From JBBQIY01 sp964618405 (GTDB lineage Bacteria; Verrucomicrobiota; Kiritimatiellia; RFP12; UBA3636): a stretch of 6,492 bases of DNA. The stretch covers positions 1 to 6,492 of the forward strand of contig CAZUAY010000223.1 in NCBI GenBank assembly GCA_964618405.1. Reading direction: 5' to 3'. The translations under genes were made by a program, and so were the position numbers. Under the pieces are notes generated by a model, which saw only the letters and a program-made list of their open reading frames with translations, did not search any database and was not told the origin of the DNA. Shown piece by piece: positions 1 through 5,694 of this stretch (the stretch's first letter is position 1; every line of letters begins with the position of its first letter).

Positions 1-601
1 CCTCACGGCGGTCTCCGCCACCAGCGCCACCTTCGCGTCGTTCCCAAGGCTTTTGGAATCCGCCCTCGCGACGATCTCCTCCACCGAATCCGCCCTCGCG
101 ACGTTCACCGCCACCAAAGCCACCTTCGCGCTTCTCCCAAGGCTTGCTGAAACCGCCTTCACGACGATCTCCTCCACCAGAGCCACCTTCACGGCGCTCC
201 CAGGGCTTTTGGAAGCCACCCTCACGACGATCTCCACCGCCTGAGCTGCCTTCGCGTTTCTCCCAAGGCTTCTGGAAGCCACCCTCACGACGATCTCCGC
301 CGCCGAAGCTACCGCCGCGACGTTCGCCGCCGCCAAAACCGCCTTCGCGTTTCTCCCACGGCTTGCGGAATCCGCCTTCGCTACGTTCTCCACCAGCACC
401 GCCGCTACTTTGCGGTCTGTTTGCGCTTGCGCTTCTCCAGACGTTATCGTTACGGTAGTTTCCTTGGGAGTCTGTTTGTCCCTTTTGATCCGAGCCTTCG
501 TTTCGGTTATTTGAAGAACCGCCGCGTGAGCCGCCTCCGAATCCGCCCTCGCGATCAAATCGACCAAGGAGGGCGGGGTGCATTGTAATAGGTGTAACCA
601 T
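1..601 (-). CDS. Gly/Arg-rich low-complexity repeat protein (KPWE repeats), 3' end outside window
   Basis: An open minus-strand frame runs from an ATG at 601-599 to the window edge, giving 200 codons with no stop. An in-frame TAA lies three codons upstream of that ATG, so the gene cannot start earlier. A second in-frame ATG (583-581) is possible, and neither has a strong ribosome binding site. Residues 1-24 are ordinary, residues about 25-65 are rich in S, N, Q and G, and from about residue 70 the protein is a tandem repeat built from GGFxKPWE[KR]REGG and GGGDRREGG blocks. Tryptophans of the KPWE motif fall at residues 82, 113, 134, 155 and 186. The composition resembles RGG-type RNA-binding tails. 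Such tails occur on bacterial DEAD-box helicases and, as N-terminal extensions, on some pseudouridine synthases, so a folded domain may lie beyond position 1. I do not recognise the family. The neighbouring RRM gene supports an RNA-related role by inference. Confidence 0.75.
   Translation of the reverse strand, partial: MVTPITMHPALLGRFDREGGFGGGSRGGSSNNRNEGSDQKGQTDSQGNYRNDNVWRSASANRPQSSGGAGGERSEGGFRKPWEKREGGFGGGERRGGSFGGGDRREGGFQKPWEKREGSSGGGDRREGGFQKPWERREGGSGGGDRREGGFSKPWEKREGGFGGGERREGGFGGGDRREGGFQKPWERREGGAGGGDRRE
2..385 (-). repeat. Tandem coding repeat with 63-bp and 93-bp periods
   Basis: The DNA encoding the KPWE motifs recurs at plus positions 44, 137, 200, 263 and 356, with spacings of 93, 63, 63 and 93 bp (31, 21, 21 and 31 codons). 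The longer unit equals the 21-codon unit plus an extra ten-residue REGGFGGGER-like block. Synonymous differences between copies (for example AAG versus AAA lysine, and GGC, GGA or GGT glycine) show the copies are not freshly duplicated, yet the protein repeat is kept. Confidence 0.8.
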
Positions 602-841
602 TGTTCTTTATTTTCTGGGCTGTTGCCCCAATATGCCGTGTGGCACTGCATTGTTTTCGGAAGATGCTTACATCGACCGGCCGATCTTCGACCCATCGGC
701 ATGGGTGGGGAGAAATCCCCCTTTTGTTTTAATTTACGCATTGGCATGGTGGCTAGAGCCAACATACCAACGCGTTATTTATTTCTATTCGACTCACTCA
801 ACTCTGGCGGCTAGGTTGCGGTAGAGTTGATGGTTACGCTT
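602..841 (-). other. 240-nt intergenic region with several hairpins; probable structured leader of the Gly-rich gene
   Basis: No convincing gene is present. Short plus-strand open frames here have no recognisable content. Three hairpins can be read. TCAACTCT (798-805) pairs with AGAGTTGA (823-830) across a 17-nt loop, 12 nt after the RRM gene stop. ACCCAT (691-696) pairs with ATGGGT (701-706). GGGGA (707-711) pairs with TCCCC (716-720) around a GAAA loop and is followed on the plus strand by CTTTTGTTTT. On the minus strand, the sense of both flanking genes, none is followed by a clear T-tract, so the RRM gene has no obvious intrinsic terminator. The region could be the RRM 3' end plus a long leader for the downstream gene. 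I found no clear promoter. Confidence 0.4.
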
Positions 842-1510
842 TTATCGTTCGGGTGGGCGTGTGTTCGCACGAGCTTCGTTGACGCGTATGCGGCGTCCGA
901 GAACTTCGGAGTTATCCAATGCCTTGATACCGATAAGGGCTTCCTTGCGGTGCGGCATTTCAACAAAACCGTATCCCTTGGACTTGCTATTGGTGCGGTG
1001 GGTGATCACGCGCGCGGATTTGACAACTCCGAAACGTTCGAACTCTCTGCGGAGTTGTGCATCGGTCATGTCATAGCTCAGGTTGCCAACATAGATCTCG
1101 ACCATGTCGGGTCCATTTGACTTTCCAGGTTTGCCAGGCCCTGCTTTCTTTCCGGGCGTCTTCTTTTTAGCCAGAATTGCTACAATTGCCACGATGACGA
1201 CGACAACTGCGACGACTATTCCGGCAACCATCGGGTCGCAACCTGATACAGGGCAGGACGGCGAATCCTGCTGTACCGGCTCCTGTGTCGATGTTGTGCC
1301 CATCTGTTCCTGCTCTATTTCTTCTGTCGCTACGACCTCGTTTACGACCGAGTTAACCGCTTCACCGGTGGCTTCTGCTGCTGTCTCCGCTTTCTCTGCT
1401 ACTGCGTTAACTGTTTGAGCTGCGGTTTCTGTTGCTGTCTCCGCTGATTCTTTCACTGCCGCCGCGATCTGTCCGGCGGTCTCTTCTATGGCTGTTTCTG
1501 CTGATTCCAT
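842..1510 (-). CDS. Membrane-anchored RRM-domain RNA-binding protein
   Basis: A 222-residue protein is read from ATG 1510-1508. This start has an AGAGAG ribosome binding site 9 nt upstream; a TTG at 1573 would add 21 residues but seems less likely. Residues 2-59 are three acidic, Ala/Thr/Glu-rich repeats of about 19 residues that should form amphipathic helices. Residues 60-92 are linker and contain two cysteines (86 and 91). Residues 94-114 form a strongly hydrophobic transmembrane helix (Val/Ile/Ala) followed at once by KKK and a Lys/Gly/Pro linker. Residues 137-215 are a canonical RNA recognition motif with RNP2 IYVGNL (139-144) and RNP1 KGYGFVEM (178-185), including aromatic residues Tyr140, Tyr180 and Phe182 that normally stack on RNA. 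By the positive-inside rule the RRM should be cytoplasmic and the N-terminus outside. Bacterial RRM proteins are usually free proteins of 80-100 residues, so the anchor is unusual. It lies 103 nt downstream of rpoD. The RNA target is unknown. Confidence 0.88.
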   Translation of the reverse strand: MESAETAIEETAGQIAAAVKESAETATETAAQTVNAVAEKAETAAEATGEAVNSVVNEVVATEEIEQEQMGTTSTQEPVQQDSPSCPVSGCDPMVAGIVVAVVVVIVAIVAILAKKKTPGKKAGPGKPGKSNGPDMVEIYVGNLSYDMTDAQLRREFERFGVVKSARVITHRTNSKSKGYGFVEMPHRKEALIGIKALDNSEVLGRRIRVNEARANTRPPER

Positions 1511-1519
1511 TTTTCTTAT

Positions 1520-1525
1520 CTCTCT
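1520..1525 (-). promoter_or_regulatory. Ribosome binding site favouring the ATG at 1510
   Basis: AGAGAG on the minus strand, 9 nt before ATG 1510-1508. It decides the start: the upstream TTG (1573) would put a hydrophilic stretch of 21 residues in front of a clean repeat and has no comparable purine box. Confidence 0.5.
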
Positions 1526-1551
1526 AGGGTTGCTTGTGGATGTCATTGCGG

Positions 1552-1616
1552 TCCACGTCCGCGTGGTTGCCAAACCAAGGCATGCGGGAGATCGATCCCG
1601 AAATAGTCATGCCTTA
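1552..1616 (-). terminator. Hairpins at the rpoD stop codon; possible terminator or attenuator
   Basis: AAGGCATG (1577-1584) pairs with CATGCCTT (1608-1615), an 8-bp stem that contains the rpoD stop codon region. Inside it CGGGA (1585-1589) pairs with TCCCG (1596-1600), leaving a 7-nt bulge. A second hairpin, CCACG/CGTGG with a TCCG loop (1553-1566), follows before the RRM gene. On the minus strand the first structure is followed by GGTTTGG, a poor T-tract, so efficient intrinsic termination is doubtful. Partial read-through into the RRM gene is likely because no separate promoter was seen. Confidence 0.4.
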
Positions 1617-4088
1617 TTTGGAGTCTAGGAAGCCTTCGAGCCTCCGGATTCGAGTCGGATGGCGCAATTTACGCAACGCTTTTGCTTCAATCTGACGGAT
1701 GCGTTCGCGTGTTACGTTGAATTGCTTTCCAACCTCCTCAAGTGTTCTTGAATAGCCGTCTGTCAGGCCGAACCGATGATCCAAGACCTGGCGTTCACGT
1801 TCAGTAAGGGTGTCTAAAACCTCGTGTAGACGTTCTCGGAGCATACTATACGCCGTCATTTCAGATGGGTTTTCCGCTGACGTATCAGGAAGAAAATCTC
1901 CAAAATGGGCATCATCGCCGTCTCCGACAGGGCTTTGCAGCGAAATGGGTTGCTGGGCCATTTTGAAGACCGCGCGAACGCGATCGACAGATAGTTCCAT
2001 CTCCGCTGCCGCCTCTTCAGCTGTAGGCTCCCGACCGAGCTCTTGGACGAGCTTTTTTTGGACGCGCAGAAGCCGATTGATCGTTTCGATCATGTGAACC
2101 GGGATGCGGATGGTGCGCGCCTGATCGGCGATCGCACGCGTCGCCGCTTGGCGAATCCACCACGTGGCGTACGTTGAAAACTTGTAGCCGCGGCGGTATT
2201 CGAATTTCTCCACCGCTTTCATCAGGCCCGTGTTGCCCTCTTGAATGAGGTCGAGGAAGGAGAGGCCGCGATTCATGTACTTTTTGACGATCGAAATAAC
2301 AAGCCGTAGATTCGCCTCGACCATTTCGGTTCTGGCGCGTTGGCCTTCCCGAAGAGCCTTGCGGAGTTTCTCGAATTCATCCATGAACTGCTCACGAGGC
2401 ATGTAAAATTCTTCAGAAATCTTGTCCATTTCCTTGTTGAACTTTGTGATTTCCTCATCGCGCCGCTTACTTTTACGTTGCTTGGAGAGTCGGTTGACTT
2501 CGCCGGTCAGCCACCTGAATTTTTTAAAGATCTCTTCCTCAGCACGAAGGGCGAGGTTTTCGACCATTTTTTGTTTAAAGTTGAGTTCTTCCGACAAATT
2601 TCGAAATTCGCTTCGACACTTGTCCATCACTTTCATTCTGCGCGCTTGTTCAGCGGGTTTCGCATCCGATGCCACCATGGATTTGGACTGCTTCTCCATG
2701 ATCTGTTGTTGCTTCATGAGCCGATTCTTTAAGTCGGGTAGCTGTTCCAGATACGCCTCTCGGCTATCGACATATTTGTCGGTTACGACACGATCAAATC
2801 GTTCATTGCCATTTTCGACTTCGGCAACGAGATCCATGTACATTCGAGGAGCAAAGCCGAATCGGTTGAAGATATCGCGGACGATCTTTTCTGAGCTTTC
2901 GATTCGCTTGCAGATGTCGACTTCCTGATCGCGTGTGAGGAGCGGCACCTGACCCATTTGGTGTAAATACATCCGGATGGGATCATCGAAGAAATCCAGT
3001 TTAGTTGTTTTGGTCTCAGGATTCTGCGTGTCTTGTTCTGCCTTATAGGCGTCGACCTCTGAGGCATCGATAATGTCGATACCCAGCGTGCTGAGCTCAG
3101 CGAGGTACGTTTCGATATCGGTGTCCTTCAGAACAGAGGCCGGCAGAACTTCGTTGATATCGTCGTGCGTGATGAAACCCTTAGCCTCGGCAATCTTGAC
3201 GAGGTCCTTGAGCTTCTCGGTATGCTCTTCACGATGGAGACGTGCAGACGAAACATCAGGGTCGAGTTGAGCTTGCTCGGGGAGATCGAACGAATATTGA
3301 TCGTACTCTGCGGTGCCATCGGGATAGGGCAGGTCGTCATCGTTGTCACCGCCGACAGTTGCCATTACGCCGTCTAGGAAAACGTCATCAGCATCATCGT
3401 CATCATCCTCTCGGTTTTCTCCGCTGACGTTCTTAACAAGTTCTTCGACATTAAGCTTAGCGAGTTCGAGTTCGATTTTTTCGCTTTCCAGAAGCTCTTC
3501 TGCGGAAAGTTCTACCTTTTTTTCGTCCGCGTAGGCATCATCGGTACTCTTCCACTCTTCATCTTCTAAATTTTCATCGCCGTCTTCTACGTCATCAGAC
3601 GTATAGTCGTCAATATTGATATCGTCATCTTCATCATCTCTACGGGATTTCGTTTTTTTAGGTTTGGTAAAATCGCTTTTTTCGAGACTTGAAGTTCCGC
3701 GAAGCGTTGCAGCAGAACGCTTAGCCGACGCTTTAGAGGATGCCTTCGTGGGGGCCGTTGCAGGTGCCGACTTCTTTGAATTCGTTGCGGCCTTGCTCTC
3801 AAGTTTGGGACTTGCCACCTTCTTCTCTTTAACCTTCGACGGGGTTGCCTTTTTGCTGACAGAGTCTGTTTTATCCTTTTTCTCAGAAGATTGGGGTGCC
3901 TTTGCCGCAGGCTTCACGGGCGCAACTTTCGAGGCGACCTTTTTGGGTGCGGATTTAGATGCCTTAATGCTGGCGTGACTCGTTGTCAATTTTTCGGGTG
4001 GGGTAGTCTTGCTTTTCACGTTCTTGGGGGCATCTATCTTGGCTTGGGTTTTCTTCTGGACGGGAATTGTTTTCGTGGCTTTGAGCAT
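1614..4088 (-). CDS. rpoD: RNA polymerase primary sigma factor (sigma-70, RpoD) with long N-terminal extension
   Basis: An 824-residue protein starts at ATG 4088-4086, preceded by AAAGGAG at 11 nt; a GTG at 4154 would add 22 residues. It directs core RNA polymerase to housekeeping promoters. From N to C: residues 1-150 are Lys/Ala/Ser/Pro-rich and histone-H1-like; residues 151-275 are rich in Asp/Glu; region 1.1 is about 286-345; region 1.2 (DPIRMYLHQMG) is about 366-400; a charged non-conserved region runs 400-575; region 2 is about 580-661 with the -10-reading segment YKFSTYATWWIRQA (635-648); region 3 is about 662-740; and region 4 is about 745-822 with the -35-reading helix-turn-helix (LEEVGKQF, TRERIRQIEAKAL). 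The core is very close to E. coli sigma-70, which has 613 residues; most of the extra length is the N-terminal tail. All DNA-contacting segments look intact, so it should be functional. It lies 81 nt downstream of the pseudopilin gene. Confidence 0.98.
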   Translation of the reverse strand: MLKATKTIPVQKKTQAKIDAPKNVKSKTTPPEKLTTSHASIKASKSAPKKVASKVAPVKPAAKAPQSSEKKDKTDSVSKKATPSKVKEKKVASPKLESKAATNSKKSAPATAPTKASSKASAKRSAATLRGTSSLEKSDFTKPKKTKSRRDDEDDDINIDDYTSDDVEDGDENLEDEEWKSTDDAYADEKKVELSAEELLESEKIELELAKLNVEELVKNVSGENREDDDDDADDVFLDGVMATVGGDNDDDLPYPDGTAEYDQYSFDLPEQAQLDPDVSSARLHREEHTEKLKDLVKIAEAKGFITHDDINEVLPASVLKDTDIETYLAELSTLGIDIIDASEVDAYKAEQDTQNPETKTTKLDFFDDPIRMYLHQMGQVPLLTRDQEVDICKRIESSEKIVRDIFNRFGFAPRMYMDLVAEVENGNERFDRVVTDKYVDSREAYLEQLPDLKNRLMKQQQIMEKQSKSMVASDAKPAEQARRMKVMDKCRSEFRNLSEELNFKQKMVENLALRAEEEIFKKFRWLTGEVNRLSKQRKSKRRDEEITKFNKEMDKISEEFYMPREQFMDEFEKLRKALREGQRARTEMVEANLRLVISIVKKYMNRGLSFLDLIQEGNTGLMKAVEKFEYRRGYKFSTYATWWIRQAATRAIADQARTIRIPVHMIETINRLLRVQKKLVQELGREPTAEEAAAEMELSVDRVRAVFKMAQQPISLQSPVGDGDDAHFGDFLPDTSAENPSEMTAYSMLRERLHEVLDTLTERERQVLDHRFGLTDGYSRTLEEVGKQFNVTRERIRQIEAKALRKLRHPTRIRRLEGFLDSK

Positions 4089-4099
4089 GTTCTTTCGAA

Positions 4100-4106
4100 C
4101 TCCTTT
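4100..4106 (-). promoter_or_regulatory. Shine-Dalgarno AAAGGAG of rpoD
   Basis: A strong purine box on the minus strand, 11 nt before ATG 4088-4086. It supports this start over the in-frame GTG at 4154, which would place the box inside the coding region. Confidence 0.7.
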
Positions 4107-4141
4107 CGATCTTGGAGCGGTAAATGGAAGTTTAAAGTGGT

Positions 4142-4158
4142 GGCGGAGTGGCACCGCC
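4142..4158 (-). other. Hairpin between the pseudopilin gene and rpoD
   Basis: GGCGG (4142-4146) pairs with CCGCC (4154-4158) around a 7-nt loop, 11 nt after the pseudopilin stop codon. On the minus strand it is followed by ACCACTTTAAACTT, only weakly T-rich. It could be an attenuator or an mRNA-stabilising 3' structure that separates expression of the two genes. No clear promoter for rpoD lies in the 81-nt gap. Confidence 0.3.
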
Positions 4159-4169
4159 TAGGGCATGAA

Positions 4170-5108
4170 TTAGATGTCGTCTGCGGGGTCAAGTCCTCGG
4201 TTGTAGAACCAGACAGAATTATTCTTCTTGGGAGTCAGGCTAAACACCTTCGCAATATGTCCATCTAAAAACACGGCAAATGCGGCCTTCACGCTAGGGG
4301 TTCCACTTCGATGAACGGCGTGTATAGAGTCTCCTGTTGCCACGACGGCTTTCGAAGCAGGCTCAAAACAACAGTCTGCAGGATTTTTGGGTGCAGCTTT
4401 GTCGCATGCATGGCGCTGGTTAGCAGTATCCGGTTTGGCTCCACTATGCGTGTAGGTTCCCTCAAGCGGTTCGATTTCGGAGAAAAGCAAGAGCTTGGCA
4501 CTTTCGGGCCTGTAGGTTTCGTATTCTTCCGTCGTCCCTATTTTCGAAATATGCCGAGGTTCCGAACCTTCCGTCACAGGGCTTCTGAAGAAACCGTTCA
4601 TGGCGTAAGTTCTATAGACCATCGAATTTTGGTTTGTACCGCTTTGTTTTTTGATGAAAGGACAGGCATAATTCTCAAGTGATTTGTTCATATACTCATA
4701 GAGCGTTCCATTTTCAATGCCAAAGAGAGCTTTTTCGCCGATGCCGAAGTCCTCTACCATACCATTTTCCTTCACCGTGTCCGCGCCGACCCAGCGTGTA
4801 GCAAGATCCTCTGCTTTACCTGACGGCGGATTCCAAGCAATCCATCCTCGCCTCTCAAAATAGCGGTTCGTACTACGATCATAAACCTCGTATGACATCG
4901 CAAAGGGGAGCTTGCCGTCCTTGTCTGTGACGTGGCTCATGACAGCGACCTGAAGCTGCCGCAAGTTGTTTCTGCATTTGTTTTCTTTGGCCTCGTCCAT
5001 CATTCTGCCGACTTTTGGTACGACGAGCCCCATGAGAATTCCGAGGATAGCCATTACGACCAAGAGCTCGATCAAGGAGAAGCCTTTTGTTGAGAATTTC
5101 GTTGTCAT
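4170..5108 (-). CDS. Prepilin-type N-terminal cleavage/methylation protein, H-X9-DG-like pseudopilin family
   Basis: A 312-residue protein starts at ATG 5108-5106. Residues 1-9 are a short basic leader (MTTKFSTKG) followed by FSLIELLVVMAILGIL, the class III (type IV pilin-like) signal. Prepilin peptidase should cut after Gly9 and methylate Phe10, and the conserved Glu at mature position 5 is Glu14. The hydrophobic helix (about 10-30) would anchor it in the inner membrane, with the rest periplasmic or extracellular. The C-terminus carries HAVHRSG (263-269) and FLDGHIAKVF (280-289), a variant of the prepilin-associated H-X9-DG signature with a longer gap between His and Asp-Gly. These proteins are highly multiplied in Lentisphaerota, Planctomycetota and relatives, and most have no known role. 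Five cysteines (45, 149, 235, 246, 247) may form disulfides. No other secretion or pilus gene is visible. It is the first gene after the strong promoter. Confidence 0.9.
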   Translation of the reverse strand: MTTKFSTKGFSLIELLVVMAILGILMGLVVPKVGRMMDEAKENKCRNNLRQLQVAVMSHVTDKDGKLPFAMSYEVYDRSTNRYFERRGWIAWNPPSGKAEDLATRWVGADTVKENGMVEDFGIGEKALFGIENGTLYEYMNKSLENYACPFIKKQSGTNQNSMVYRTYAMNGFFRSPVTEGSEPRHISKIGTTEEYETYRPESAKLLLFSEIEPLEGTYTHSGAKPDTANQRHACDKAAPKNPADCCFEPASKAVVATGDSIHAVHRSGTPSVKAAFAVFLDGHIAKVFSLTPKKNNSVWFYNRGLDPADDI

Positions 5109-5170
5109 GGGTGTCAGGTCGTGCTAGGATTAATGAATAAGAAACTTTCAGGGTTTTTTGTAAGCTTAGA

Positions 5171-5199
5171 ATTATATCAACTCTCTTGTTCTTTCGCAA
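5171..5199 (-). promoter_or_regulatory. Near-consensus sigma-70 promoter for the pseudopilin-rpoD series
   Basis: On the minus strand TTGCGA (5199-5194) and a perfect TATAAT (5176-5171) are separated by exactly 17 nt. Transcription would start near 5164, leaving a leader of about 55 nt before ATG 5108. This is the best promoter in the window, and its consensus form fits the intact regions 2.4 and 4.2 of the RpoD encoded here. It also argues against a Bacteroidota host, where the main promoter consensus differs. Confidence 0.75.
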
Positions 5200-5278
5200 C
5201 CAAAAAGCGAGAGTTTGCTTTTTTTATACGGTCTATTTTTCGTGTTTTCTTTTGATAGAGTGAAAAACTAAGAAATGT

Positions 5279-5309
5279 TGTAAAGTGTGAATTTAGAACA
5301 GGTTATAAA
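5279..5309 (+). promoter_or_regulatory. Weak candidate promoter for folB
   Basis: TTGTAA (5279-5284) and TATAAA (5304-5309) are separated by 19 nt, longer than optimal, giving a start near 5316 and a leader of only about 16 nt before ATG 5332. A second possible -35 (TTGATA, 5252-5257) lacks a good -10 at the right distance. The whole 5220-5330 stretch is AT-rich, as expected of a divergent promoter region. Confidence 0.3.
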
Positions 5310-5331
5310 GATTAAACGGCTTAAAAATAAT

Positions 5332-5694
5332 ATGATTGACAAAATTACAATTAAAAACCTTGAGATTTGGACCATCCTTGGCGTGCTCCAAGAGGAACGG
5401 ACAAGGCGTAGGCCGGTGGTGGTGAACCTCGTGATTCTCTGCGATACATCAAAAACTATTGCCTCCGACGATATTGCCGATGCGATTGATTATTCTCGTA
5501 TAAAAGATGCCGTAGTTGGGGCTGTCTCGAAGTCTACGTTTATGCTTATCGAGAGTCTTGCGTCGCACATCGCCATGCTTGTATTGTCGTTTGAGGGCGT
5601 GATCGAAACGACTGTGACCCTCGATAAACCCGACGCTATGGAAGACTGCCAGAGCGTTGCTGTGGAAATGACGCGCCGCCGGGCGCAGGGATGA
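5332..5694 (+). CDS. folB: Dihydroneopterin aldolase (FolB), folate biosynthesis
   Basis: A 120-residue protein, the usual length for the family. ATG 5332 is chosen over the in-frame GTG at 5287 because FolB proteins begin immediately before the first strand (here IDKITIKNLEIWTILGV); there is no clear Shine-Dalgarno. The enzyme converts 7,8-dihydroneopterin to 6-hydroxymethyl-7,8-dihydropterin and glycolaldehyde in the cytoplasm, as a homo-oligomer of T-fold subunits. Residues matching known active-site positions are visible: Glu21 or Glu22 after ILGVLQ, Tyr54 in AIDYSRI, Glu74 in MLIESLA (pterin-anchoring Glu) and Lys99 in LDKPDAM (catalytic Lys). The related dihydroneopterin triphosphate epimerase FolX is an alternative that sequence alone does not exclude. 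No other folate gene is adjacent. The gene is transcribed away from the pseudopilin gene across a 223-nt divergent gap. Confidence 0.93.
   Translation: MIDKITIKNLEIWTILGVLQEERTRRRPVVVNLVILCDTSKTIASDDIADAIDYSRIKDAVVGAVSKSTFMLIESLASHIAMLVLSFEGVIETTVTLDKPDAMEDCQSVAVEMTRRRAQG

Noticed and set aside
2..385. CRISPR-like array suggested by the regular repeats
   Set aside because: The periods (63 and 93 bp) are multiples of three, copies diverge at synonymous sites, and there are no unique spacers. It is a coding repeat.
53..458. Plus-strand Ser/Pro/Thr-rich frames across the repeat region
   Set aside because: They are antisense shadows of the tandem repeat. The minus frame gives a coherent Gly/Arg/KPWE protein with a definable start.
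578..824. Plus-strand frames of 60-80 residues between the RRM and Gly-rich genes
   Set aside because: They start on GTG or within hairpins, have composition unlike neighbouring genes, no ribosome binding site and no recognisable motif.
1511..1573. Upstream TTG start for the RRM protein
   Set aside because: It adds 21 residues unrelated to the repeat pattern and lacks a ribosome binding site, while ATG 1510 has AGAGAG at 9 nt.
5202..5223. AAAAAGC/GCTTTTT hairpin with T-run as a terminator
   Set aside because: It lies in a divergent promoter region with no gene ending there on either strand. The stem is mostly A-T pairs and is probably a by-product of AT-rich promoter sequence.
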